NCBI RefSeq assembly: GCF_046630445.1
Contig: NC_092333.1
Location: forward strand, 5,266,501 to 5,330,500
Source of the DNA: Rutidosis leptorrhynchoides
Taxonomy: Eukaryota > Streptophyta > Magnoliopsida > Asterales > Asteraceae
Reading direction: 5' to 3'
DNA length: 64,000 bases
Shown here: piece after piece, positions 12,350 to 27,240 of the stretch
Layout: each line of letters begins with the position of its first letter
How positions within the stretch are numbered: the stretch's first letter is position 1
Notes under the pieces: model-generated
The model's database searches: none
Told to the model about the DNA's origin: nothing
What the model saw: only the letters and a program-made list of their open reading frames with translations
Position numbers and translations under genes: made by a program

Positions 12350-12416
12350 GATGGTTAAGTGTGTGATCGTTAAGCGAGAGGTCTCGGGTTCAATCCTTGC
12401 TGTGCCATTCTTTTTA
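12350..12416 (+). other. tRNA-like unit 1 in X2 LTR
   Basis: A-box-like TGGTTAAGTGTG (12352-12363), B-box GGTTCAATCC (12387-12396), then a T run (TTCTTTTT). It is the first of two tandem units about 200 bp apart. Confidence 0.5.
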
Positions 12417-12547
12417 GAAAAAGAACCAGAAATATGTTGGACCGTGATTAGTTACTTGGGCCGAGAACTAAGTTCATTTATTGGGCCGAAATTACAGGAT
12501 AAGAGATTTAAGGGTGTAAATTAAAACAGAAAGTAAGCAACAGAGGA

Positions 12548-12615
12548 ACGGTTAAGGATGTTATCGGGTTAGTGGGACGTCGCGGGTTCAAACCCAGACT
12601 TGGGCATTTTTTTTA
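12548..12615 (+). other. tRNA-like unit 2 in X2 LTR
   Basis: A-box-like CGGTTAAGGATG (12549-12560), B-box GGTTCAAACC (12585-12594), then eight T. A long (TTA)n tract follows from about 12650. Confidence 0.55.
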
Positions 12616-12649
12616 AGACTACTCCTTTAAGATAGTTACTTATCTATTC

Positions 12650-12651
12650 AC

Positions 12652-12748
<97 letters not shown>

Positions 12749-12840
12749 CATTATTATTATTATTATTATCATTTTTATTATTATTATCATTATTATCATT
12801 ATTAATATAAGTATTATTATTAGTATTATCATTATTATTT
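12650..12840. repeat. (TTA)n microsatellite in X2 LTR
   Basis: About 30 perfect TTA units, then interrupted ATT/ATC variants. Confidence 0.97.
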
Positions 12841-13411
12841 TTTTTTTCATTACTATTAATATTTTAGTATTATTATAATTATTATTTTAACAAACAAATG
12901 ATATTTATATAAAAATATATTACAAGTATACTAATATTACATACTAATATGTTTTTAATATATTAACTAATATATTATTATCGATATAACATTAATTAAA
13001 TTATATATCACATATATATTATAAGTAATAATGTAATTATATATATATTAAGATATCAATCTTAATACATTGTAAAATATAAAACTTAGTTGATTAAATG
13101 TGATATGTGTTAATATATATACTTGATATAGGTTCGTGAATCCGAGGCCAACCCTGCATTGTTCAGTTCCGTCGTATGCATATTTTTACTACAAAATATC
13201 GTATCGTGAGTTCATTTGATTCCCTTTTACTCTTTACATTTTTGGGACTGAGAATACATGCGCTATCTTTACAACTGCTTTACTAAATGATTTTGAAATA
13301 TATTTTGAACTGCGAATACATGAAATGCTTTTATAAATGTTTGACGAGATAGACACAAGCAAAACATTCCTCGAATGAATTATTATGCAGACAGAAGTTC
13401 TGCGGATTATT

Positions 13412-13600
13412 ATTGAATTATGTGGACATGATAATTGCCACCATTGAATTATGTGGACATGATAATTGCCACCATTGAATTATGTAGACATAATAATTGC
13501 CACCATTGAATTATGTGGACATGATAATTGCCACCATTGAATTATGTGGACGTGATAATTACCACCATTGAATTATGTGGACATGATAATTGCCACCAAT
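13412..13600. repeat. 31-bp tandem repeat, about six copies
   Basis: The unit begins ATTGAATTATGTGGACATGA and ends with TAATTGCCACC. The copies differ by single substitutions such as gtggac/gtagac. It is present only in the X2 LTR, so it expanded locally. Confidence 0.9.
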
Positions 13601-14827
13601 TGATGTGAATGTTATGTATCGAGAGAATGATTTTTATACACGGGTTATGTGTATTCGTTTTTGTGCACGAGATATGTGTACGGTTACTAAGATTTATGAA
13701 AAATGGTTTCGTACACGAGAAAGGTATATTGTATTTAAAAGATATCGCATGTACATTACAGGTGGGTATAGGATTCGGGCCCATTTGTACCATGCAGCAT
13801 TTAAATCTTGTGGTCTATCAAAATGATGAATTTTATTGTTTTATGATAAACTTATGAACTCACCAACCTTTTGGTTGACACTCTAAAGCATGTTTATTCT
13901 CAGGTATGAAAGAAATCTTCCTCTATGCATTTACTCATTCTAGAGACATTACATGGAGTCGTTCATAGCATATAGAGTTCAGTACCTCGCAATAGGACCA
14001 TATGATGAAGACTTCGTCCAGATGGATTCGGACGGGTCACTACATCGGTTGTAACTCACTCAAACAGCCACCATTAAAATTTCTGCTACACTTGCTGGTT
14101 TGTTACTGCTACCGCTCTAATTATTATTCGAAAATCACCAAAACAATCCACCATTTAACCACCCCAACTCTATTGTTAACTATTGCTACAACTTAATGTT
14201 TTCAGTTTCTATTTCTTCGAACAGACCCATCAAAAGTTGCTGCTGCACGTTTCCTGTTTTCTAATTCCTATCGTGATCAAACAACTTCACTAAACCACTT
14301 ACCTGCACCTTCAGCTATCTGCTGCAGCTACTGCTATAATTACTATTTTCTATTTATTTTACTGTTACTCGATCTACTAGTCTTCCTCGTGTCTGTTTTT
14401 ACTACGAAGAAGAAGATGATGGCGATTGTGACAAGAGGATGATGATGATGTAGTAATCATGTATATAATTTTGTGATCGTGATTATTAGAAGATTGATGA
14501 AGATGATGATAGGGATGATTGACGATGTAATGATCAATGATAATGATGATATAATTGATATTCAGTAAAGAACAAAGAGGAAAAAGCGATGCAGTTATGT
14601 TTCCCTTCCTGTCGATTTCAGAAAACCCCACCATATTTTTTTTTTTGTCGACTGATTTATTTCCCAAACCTGGACACAAATTCGTTGGGCATGTTCCTCA
14701 TACTTGGGCCAAATCTTGGTTCTTTGATGGACTATCATGTTTTGGTTGCGCTGTGTCCTATTTTTATTGGGCCAAGAAACGGGTTATATTGATTTACGTT
14801 GGAGATTATAACAGAAAAACGTGTCAG

Positions 14828-14900
14828 ATCAGATGGTTTGTGAGTTTTGTGGGTGAGCAAGAGGTCTTGGGTTCGAGCCTAGGCTCAGGCATTCTTTTTA
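14828..14900 (+). other. tRNA-like unit 1 in X3 5' LTR
   Basis: Weak A-box region (GATGGTTTGTGAG, about 14832) and a clear B-box GGTTCGAGCC (14870-14879), then TTCTTTTT. The matching unit in the 3' LTR has its B-box at 23749-23758. Confidence 0.45.
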
Positions 14901-14935
14901 GAAAAAGGAGAAGAAGGATGCAATTGAAACACATA

Positions 14936-15006
14936 GCGTAATAGTTAAGGATGTTATTGGGTTAGCGGGACGTCGCGGGTTCAAACCCGGACTTGGGCAT
15001 TTTTTA
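14936..15006 (+). other. tRNA-like unit 2 in X3 5' LTR
   Basis: A-box-like AGTTAAGGATG (about 14943), B-box GGTTCAAACC (14978-14987), then six T and a long (TTA)n tract. Its 3' LTR counterpart (23821-23882) has TGGTTAAGGATG and the same B-box at 23856-23865. Confidence 0.55.
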
Positions 15007-15037
15007 AGGGTTACTTCTTTGAGGTAGTATTACTATT

Positions 15038-15235
<198 letters not shown>

Positions 15236-16626
15236 GGAATATAAGTATTATTATTATCATTATTATTAATTAAAAATTATCATGTTATTAAGATTAACAT
15301 TATTAGTTAAATTATTATTTTTATCATTATTATCATAATTAGTATTATTATTAATCATTATTATTATTAGGTATTATTATCAATATTATGGTTTTCATTA
15401 TAAAAATAAAATAACTTATTATTATTATTATCATTAAAGATTATCATTATCATTTTATTATTAGTATTATCATTATTAATAAAGTTATTATTATTATTAT
15501 TAGTAAATCCTTATTTTCAAAACTATCATTTTAACGAATAACTATATATAACATATAATCAAAGATATAATATAAATATACATTTTAAATGGAATCTAGT
15601 ATAAATTCTATATAACTATAAATATATAAATACTATATATTAATAAATGAAATTATGTGATTTCCATTACATGTTTTAATAGATATACAAATGATATAGG
15701 TTCGTGAATCTGATGCCAACTCTACATTGTGCAGTTCCGTCGTATGCATATTTTTCTACAAAATATCGTATCGTGAGTTTCATTTGCTCCCTTTTTAAAT
15801 GCTTTTGCAATATATATTTTTGAGACTGAGAATACATGCGCTGCTTTTATAAATGTTTTATGAAATAGACACAAGTAATCGAAACTACATTCTATGGTTG
15901 AATGATCGAAATCGAATATGCCCCTTTTACCTTGGTAGCCTAAGAATTAGGGAACATCACTAATTTTGAGAATTAGTGCACCCCTAATTGACGCGAATCC
16001 TAAAGATAGATCTATCGGGCCCAACAAGCCCCATTCTGGAATTTGAAATGCTTTAGTACTTCGAAATTATCATGTCCGTTGGGTGTCCCGGAATGATGGG
16101 GATATTCTATATGCATCTTGTTAATGTCGGTTACCAGGTGTTCACCATATGAATGATTTTTATCTCTATGCAGTTTTCGAAATGCCTGATATGAGAATGA
16201 TATTTATGGAAATGAAAAATGAAAATCTTGTGGTCTATTAAAATTATGGAAATGATCGATTATGATAAACTAATGAACTCACCAACCCTTTTAGTTGACA
16301 CTTGAAAGCATGTTTATTCTCATGTTTGAAAGAATTCTTCCGCTGTGCATTGGCTCATTTTAGATATATTACTTGGAGTCATTCATGACATATTACAAAA
16401 GACGTTGCATTCGAGTCGTTGAGTTCATCAAGAATATTATTAAGTCATTTATAGTTTGGATATTATGAAATGGTATGCATGCCTGTCAACTTTCGATGTA
16501 ATGAAAGTTTGTATTTTAAAAACGAATGCAATGTTTGTAAAATGTATCATATAGAGGTCAAGTACCTCGCGATGTATCCATATGTTATTGTATTCGTCTT
16601 TATAGATTAGGACGGGTCGCTTCATG

Positions 16627-16638
16627 TGGTATCAGAGC
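16627..16638 (+). other. Primer-binding site of X3
   Basis: TGGTATCAGAGC lies two bases after the LTR end TTCA. It is the usual plant site complementary to initiator methionine tRNA, where minus-strand DNA synthesis starts. Confidence 0.9.
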
Positions 16639-17093
16639 GGTGGTCTTAGCGAACCAGGTATGCATTAGTGTGTCTAACAGGTGGTTGTTAGGATGCATTA
16701 GTGAGTCTGTACTTCGACCTAGTAGTTGTTAGGTTACATTAATGAGTCTGGACTTGAACCTGGTCTGCATGTCAAAAGTTTTGCTTATCATTTTTGTCGA
16801 AAATTACCTGCTTATCATCCTTAGGAAATTACCTGCTTATCATTTTTAGTCTAGACACATCTTACTGCATTGATTGCATGAATAGTGTATAGAAAAAATT
16901 CATATCTTAGCATATCTGCTAATTCATATTTCTGCGTATCTGTTACTGTAAACTTTGCCTGACATATTCTGTAAATTCCTCCATAATCAACGAGATCTTT
17001 TGTTCCATATATATGGATATTCTATATAATTAGAATACCATCCGATAGCCGGAAATCATTTCTTATCGAAAAATCCTTTATTCAATCGTACGA

Positions 17094-17650
17094 AATGGAA
17101 CTCGTCACTAGTTCAAGTCCCTCGGATTCCGATATGGAATTCCACTCAAGCTCCGAAAGCAGTGTGACCGAAATGGATCAACCAATTAGCCATCATCTAT
17201 TCTGAATGAATTGGGGATGGGTTTGTAGCCTACTTAGTCATTGGAGACAAGAAGAAGGTGATCCCTTCCATCCACCACATTGCCCTCTTGGCGAAGAACC
17301 TGAAGCACTTACCGGCGAACCTGTCCGAAACACCATTTTCTCTCTCATTTCCAGAGTATCTCGTCACGATTATATACTACATAAAATTTTAGATTTTATT
17401 TATCCGCTCGTTCAAACCGACAATCACCCCGGTGTAATAGAAGAAGTCAACGAGCTTCGCGCTCGGGTAGTGGCTTTGGAGAATATGGTGTAAAGGTTAC
17501 AAACACTAACAGCAGCACCAGCAACATAACCAGTACCACCATCATCAACACCAACAGTACTATTACCACCACCACCAACAACAACATCCCCATCACACGC
17601 CCCAACATCACAATCTGTACCTCGGATATCAACATCATACGCACCATAGA
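17094..17650 (+). pseudogene. Leader ORF (gag-like, coiled coil) of X3, broken
   Basis: A frame starting MELVTSSSSPSDSDMEFHSS, rich in Ser, meets a stop at about 17202. It resumes as MNWGWVCSLLSHWRQEEGDP, RNTIFSLISRVSRHDYI and EEVNELRARVVALENMV (a likely short coiled coil), then stops at 17491. It continues in frame as a Pro/Thr/Ser-rich tail (PVPPSSTPTVLLPPPPTTT). Element B carries a clear relative (36502-37060). The position just after the primer site suggests a gag-like or leader product, but I do not recognise the family. Several stops make it non-functional. Confidence 0.55.
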
Positions 17651-18610
17651 TACCAAGGAGTATCAACAACAACAAACGATGAAGTATGGATTCATAACTT
17701 CATCGGAGAAATATTCTACGACGATTATATAATCTATAATCTTAGAGATTATCTATTCTAGCCCTAACCATAAATCAGATGAGTGAACCAAAATGATAGA
17801 AGGAAGAATAGAAACCCTGACAATAATGGTGCGTAAAGTACAAGCTTGACTTGTTTTACCAACAGCATCAACAGTACCCTTAGCCTCACCAGCACAGTCA
17901 GTGCTATCGACATCGTCAGAATCAGCAGCACCTCTAACATCACAAACTCTGCCAGTTCAAGAATCATTGTGGACATCATTACGAATCAATAACGCGTATA
18001 TTTTATCAACGAGTTATGAAGTATTAACTCATTCCCTCTGAAGAAATTATATGTATATTTTATATATATATATAAATTTTAAGATCAAAATAAATCTTTC
18101 CGTGCTAAGCTATTGTGTGTGAATCTTAACTACTCGGTTAATTCATATTACAAATATGCAATGATGTACGTCCTTTGTCAACAACTTAACCATCGTTAAC
18201 TACAATCCCTGTTTTAATTCAATGAATTTCATTTCATAATAAACCAAGTGTATTATTTAATCATATGTTTGATTTTACACTTTCATCTTCAATATGCTCG
18301 AAACTTTTTAGAAAACATCATTTGTGCTCTGAGAAGTTCACAAAGATTCCACAAATATCCTTCACTGAGGAATATCAATAAGAATAAATAAGGAAGTACG
18401 ATTCCATTAATGAAATACTCCGCGAAGATTATGTAATCTCTAATGTTTTAGAGATTATTCATTTCTAATTCAAGCCGAAAATCAAATGAGCTTAATATGA
18501 TATTAACTCATTGAATCTGTATTACATCTGAAGAAAATATACACACATATATTTTCATAAAGACTGTAATGAAAATTCTTGTTCAAGATATTATTTGTGA
18601 AATTTTTTTT

Positions 18611-18630
18611 AACGGGTAGGTAATACCCGA
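18611..18630. other. AACGGGTAGGTA hairpin upstream of the lost gag region (X3)
   Basis: AACGGGTAGGTAATACCCGA can fold as CGGGTA/TACCCG. The same core AACGGGTAGGTA recurs at the 3' LTR border of X3 (20759-20770). Equivalent hairpins occur at 37781-37800 (B) and 62930-62949 (E, reverse strand, just upstream of gag). Confidence 0.6.
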
Positions 18631-19314
18631 GGAATATTTAAAGTTCACAATTAATGTACTACAACGCACATTCTTCAATTTTGATTCAAAAATCATTAAC
18701 TATACTCACAACCTTCACTACGATACACAAACATTTTCATACAAACTCAAATACATACTCTGATTTTAACAGATCAGAATCCAAGTCGAGATATAATCAA
18801 TAATCACTCTTAGATCCTTACATCTTTCGAAGCGATACTTTGACTTCAAAACTGTGCAAGATCTTTTAACATTGTTTTTACCGAAAATAACCTTGCAATT
18901 CCTTTTCAAAATAGACAATTTTGTCACAGCTCCAGCAAATTATCTTCATTTGTTCATACGAATAAGCCTTATTATAACGATTACCCCTTCATCATTGTTA
19001 CCGGGGAACCTTTCATATCTCGCCACATTAGCAGTAAACTTATCAATAACTTCATTGATCTTTAAGCCTCTCCGAAAAATTTCGATACTTATTCTTTGAA
19101 ACTTTATCAAGTACTCATCTACAACTTGTAACAATAATTGTCATACCAACTAATGGGAATTAGCAATCAGTATTTTGAATTTTGCAGCGATTCTACGCCA
19201 ACAGTTATTTATATACATATAACGTCTATATCCTAGACTTACATACTTCGAATGTGAAGTTTCTAAAAAAACCCCAATCTACGATTTAGTTCTCTGAAGT
19301 TTTGGAAAAGCTGA

Positions 19315-19520
19315 ATGAAGCAGCAGAAACTGTAGACAACTGTAATAGTCAAAAGTTGATGATAAAGAATAGTGTGTTGGCAAAGCTCATCAAAAGAGAA
19401 GGATTGGAACTGGAAACGGATTGAGCAAACTATGAAGAAGGCTGTGGACAAATCACAAGGACGAAATCTACCTTCAAAGAATCTAAATGATTCAATGTCT
19501 GCTAAAATCCTTAGCAAATA
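19315..19520 (+). pseudogene. Poly(A)-binding protein gene fragment (copy 3)
   Basis: Across frames it reads EAAETVDNCNSQKL, then KRIEQTMKKAVDKSQGRNL and PSKNLNDSMS. These are the end of RRM3, the linker helix, and the first strand of RRM4 of a plant poly(A)-binding protein. Frameshifts lie near 19370 and 19400. The fragment is followed by unrelated retroelement sequence, and its position within the element matches copies 1 and 4, so capture happened before these copies spread. Confidence 0.7.
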
Positions 19521-19776
19521 CCTTGCTCCTTACTCTAAAACCTTTGCGGACAATATTCTTCATCATCATCTTATCTTAAATATTCTAAGATATCATCGTA
19601 GCTCCCATTATAAATATCCTCCATATTTCTGAAGATATTTTCATAACCATTCCTATCTGAATCATTACCTCTTCGCGCTATCTGTGTTACATCATAAAAG
19701 AAACTATTTTAGTTTCTAAATTATGAAACCTTCGAGTTTAAATTATGAATGTTTTGAAGTAGTGTTGGGGACTGAA

Positions 19777-19837
19777 GCATGAGTTAGTGTAATATAATGA
19801 CACTTGATCAACGTGATTATATTACAGTAAGTCATGC
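19777..19837. repeat. 61-nt near-palindrome, copy 3
   Basis: GCATGAGTTAGTGTAATATA... with centre TTGATCAA and right arm ...TATATTACAGTAAGTCATGC. One arm position differs from copy 1 on both sides so that pairing is kept (A-T in copy 1, C-G here). Confidence 0.85.
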
Positions 19838-20165
19838 TGAGTTTCTAAATGGAACGTGATGATTCACAGATCATAACGTCATCATGTGTCATGGTACACG
19901 ACTCTTACATTCTATCTAATCTATAAACATATCAAGAACATATTTTCTTGATAGTTCTATCTTTTCTCTTAAATTCTGGTAATTCAACCAATCAAGATCG
20001 TGCTATTACAATCTCTTTCTTAGAACATTAGCCATGTTCATTCGAAACTTCATACCTAAGAATTCTGGACCATTACTTGTTGCACTTAGAGTTGAGAAGA
20101 GAATAAAAAGGCTAAGAGCTCCAAAATATAAGGGAAAAATATAAAGCCTGATAACAACACATAAA

Positions 20166-20339
20166 TTACAAACCGTGTATGTCAATGTTTATCGCAACAT
20201 AAAGACACGGGAAAATTAAAAATACTATAACCCCAAGCGCGAAGTAGAAGGAAATAGATTCCTCCGGTGGAAGTTGAAAAAGGAGAATGATTGTTATGAT
20301 AGTCAGGATAAGGACAAGGATCAGAACTGGATTAAGCAT
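20166..20339 (-). CDS. Antisense small membrane protein ORF in X3 (57 aa)
   Basis: Read on the strand opposite to the element, this frame begins MLNPVLILVLILTIITIILL and continues with LPPEES, a second hydrophobic stretch (LGVIVFLIFPCLYVAINI) and DIHGL, then stops. It predicts two membrane helices joined by a short acidic loop. Element B has the same protein with an extended C-terminus (38928-39221); the shared words are MLNPVLIL, LPPEE, CLYVAI.IDIHGL. A TATAAAT motif lies 68 nt upstream (20407-20413). A TTA-to-TAA change ends this copy 40 residues earlier than in B. The function is unknown. The frame could be a captured host gene with its promoter or an element-specific antisense gene. Confidence 0.5.
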   Translation of the reverse strand: MLNPVLILVLILTIITIILLFQLPPEESISFYFALGVIVFLIFPCLYVAINIDIHGL

Positions 20340-20406
20340 TTTCACAACCTTTTGAATTTGAGAATTGAGTATAGGAATGGTAAAAGTAAAGGAATGGAAG
20401 AGGTTA

Positions 20407-20413
20407 ATTTATA
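20407..20413 (-). promoter_or_regulatory. TATA box for the antisense ORF (X3)
   Basis: TATAAAT on the minus strand, 68 nt before the antisense ATG. The equivalent site is kept in B (39297-39302, TATAAA, 76 nt before its ATG) and in X1 (774-780), where the coding part is gone. Confidence 0.45.
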
Positions 20414-20770
20414 GTGAGATATCTGATAAGGAAATCGAGGCAGATCACTGTATTTAATTATAGAGATCTTAATTTCCTTATTCGCCGAAGAATCAAATCT
20501 TTTAGATTTTGAAAATTTTCTCTAAATCCCTTGAACTCCGAAAATCAATCCTATCTACGTCAAAAGATATGATGAAACTTAATTTTCTCATTTCACTCTT
20601 TTGCGATAGCTTCACTCATACTCTTCACATAAACGTATTGTTTTATCCACATTACTCAATGATGATAAAACTTTAGTTTTCAACTCGTATGAGTCAGGAA
20701 AACATACTTATTGTCAGTCATGACCATCCCAATCAAATTTTGGGACGAAATTTCTTTAACGGGTAGGTAC

Positions 20771-25474
<4,704 letters not shown>

Positions 25475-26636
25475 GATCAACCCCCGGGATTTATTGATCC
25501 GAAGTTTCCTACTCATGTGTGTCGTCTAAAGAAGGCTCTTTATGGCCTCAAACAAGCTCCACGGGCTTGGTTTCAAAGGCTTAGTACCTTTCTTCTCAAT
25601 CTTGGGTTCACTTGTAGTCGTGCCGACCCATCTCTCTTTGTCATTAAACGAGACTCTTGTTTATTATACTTATTGGTTTATGTTGACGATATTATTCTTA
25701 CCGGCAATCATCCTTCCACCATTACGGATTTTATTTCCAAGTTGCATACTGAGTTCGCCATTATGGACCTTTGGAAACTTAGCTACTTTCTTGGGCTTGA
25801 GGTACTCTACACGAAGTCGGGATTATTTCTTAGTCAATCTCGCTATGCTCATGATATCTTAACACGTGCGGAATTACTTGATACAAAACCAGCCCGTACT
25901 CCTCTACCTACGGCCGAAAACTTTACAACTCAGGATACACCATTCACGAATCCAACATTATATCGCTCTCTTGTTGGAGCCTTACAATACCTCACCATCG
26001 CAAGACCTGACTTGTCGTATGCTGTAAATCAAGTGAGTTAATTTCTTAATGCACCTACTCTTGAGCATTTACAGGGCGTTAAACGCATCATTCGATATGT
26101 GAAAGGTACTGTCACTTACGGACTGATTTTTAACCATTCTCCGACTCCTACTTTACTTGGTTATTCTGATGCGGATTGGGCTCGATGCATTGAAACCCGA
26201 CGTTCCACCTATGGTTATTCTATTTTCCTTGGAGGTAACCTTGTCTCTTGGAGTGCCAAGAAACTACCTACTGTCTCAAGATCTAGCTGTGAATCTGAGT
26301 ATCGTGCTCTCGCGCATACTGTTGCTGAGATTATTTGGATCACTCATCTTCTTCGTGAACTACATGTTTAACCCACGGATCGTCCAACTATATTATGTGA
26401 TAACAAGAGTGCTTTATTCTTGAGTCAGAATCCGGTGTCTCACAAACGATCCAAGCACATTGCTATTGATTACCATTTTATTCGCGAACTCGTTTCTTCT
26501 GGGCAACTCTACACCAAGTTTGTTCCAACAACCTTGCAACTGGCTGACATCTTCACAAAAAGCTTACCTAGACCATTGTTTGAAAGCTTTCGTACCAAGT
26601 TACGCGTGGTTCCTCCACCGCCTCACTTGAGGGGGG
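25475..26636 (+). pseudogene. Ty1/copia pol remnant: reverse transcriptase and RNase H
   Basis: The frame opens at QPPGFIDPKFPTHVCRLKKA and has the copia motifs YGLKQAPRAWF, the catalytic LLVYVDDIILTG, SYFLGLEV, SLVGALQYLTIARPDLSYAV, then RNase H (GYSDADWARC, RRSTYGYSIFLG, SCESEYRALA, KHIAIDYHFIREL) and LADIFTKSLP. Stops at 26039 and 26369 break it. Gag, protease, integrase and the RT fingers are missing on the left because X3 inserted there. The N-terminal RT fragment still shows the active-site YVDD, so inactivation came from truncation and stops. Confidence 0.92.
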
Positions 26637-26790
26637 TATTAGAGATAATATTGTATAGTGATTGGGTTCATCTTGTATACCTTAATTATAGGATAGATTG
26701 TTGTATCTTCTTATCATGATGTAATTCGTATCTATAAATACTAATGAATGAACCCACTAAAGGGTGTGGAGATTTAATCTCATAGTTACA
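26637..26790 (+). mobile_element. 3' LTR of the copia element (about 154 bp)
   Basis: It follows a purine-rich tract (TTGAGGGGGG) directly. It begins TATTAGAGATAATATTG (first dinucleotide TA where TG is expected) and ends CATAGTTACA. The short LTR fits several plant copia lineages. The end position is a best guess from the terminal ACA. Confidence 0.6.
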
Positions 26791-27046
26791 ATTCTGCGGA
26801 TTCAAAAGTGTCAATCTCTTTTTCTCGTTTTTGAAGAATACTACCAAGTATTGCTTCGTCTATATTTTAGTAATAATATGTTTATCTCAAACATGTGTGT
26901 GTTTGATCAACATGATTATGGCTGTCAAACTTACGGATTTCATAATGCAATTTGCATTGCAGTTGGCTATGAAGTTCTTTGGAGGTATCGATATCTGAGC
27001 CTAACCTATGGCAGTTGTTTAGGAGTGCTTCCGGAGACATCGATGT

Positions 27047-27078
<32 letters not shown>

Positions 27079-27240
27079 CTGACAGTTGTTCAGGAGGTGA
27101 TTTCTAATGGTGACTACACACAAAACCTGTCATATGACCGTTGTTCGGTGAAAAATCCTTGACACGTAGAACAAATATGATCGGATGGTGGGAACTACTT
27201 TGGTGGTCCCGTTCAATGACTCCAATCTTGCTTTTTTAAA
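26791..27240 (+). other. Unrecognised region with a 138-bp-scale duplication and (GAGCCT)5
   Basis: An open frame covers 26764-27162. Inside it a segment containing ATCGATATCTGAGCC and GGCAGTTGTTTAGGAG (about 26986-27023) is repeated as ATCGATGTCTGAGCC and GACAGTTGTTCAGGAG (about 27039-27095), with a (GAGCCT)5 expansion (27049-27078) that would encode Glu-Pro repeats. The frame has no domain I recognise and overlaps the copia LTR at its start, so coding is doubtful. Confidence 0.3.

Larger units (their letters stand above)
9421..14044 (+). mobile_element. 3' LTR of element X2 (4.6 kb)
   Basis: It starts TGTAATGACCCGGAAAATTT after the internal end block and ends GGACGGGTCACTACA. Inverted arms GATTCACGAACA (9569-9580) and GGTTCGTGAATC (13131-13142) bracket a 3.55-kb module with a (TA)n tract, two tRNA-like units and (TTA)n. 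The shared right-hand blocks follow. Between 13412 and 13600 it also has a 31-bp tandem repeat not seen in the other LTRs. Immediately right of 14044 the sequence continues as the interior of another X LTR. No coding capacity was seen; short frames here are shadows. Confidence 0.75.

Noticed and set aside
12644..12850. Poly-isoleucine ORFs over TTA tracts (also at 33756-34173, 23882-24082 and 42103-42478).
   Set aside because: These are translations of microsatellites, open only because TTA/ATT repeats lack stops in some frames.
13412..13600. CRISPR-like array.
   Set aside because: The 31-bp units are directly adjacent with no unique spacers, in plant LTR DNA; it is a simple tandem repeat.
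14377..14679. Histidine/serine-rich minus-strand ORF with a near-copy at 23235-23558, and plus-strand ORFs at 14555-14941 and 23434-23820.
   Set aside because: They lie in the two LTRs of the same element, which are nearly identical, so agreement carries no coding signal. They cover the tRNA-like units and T runs, and have no domain.
14978..14987. A genuine tRNA gene at the B-box units.
   Set aside because: B-box, partial A-box and T run are present, but I could not draw acceptor, anticodon and T arms together; reported as tRNA-like units only.
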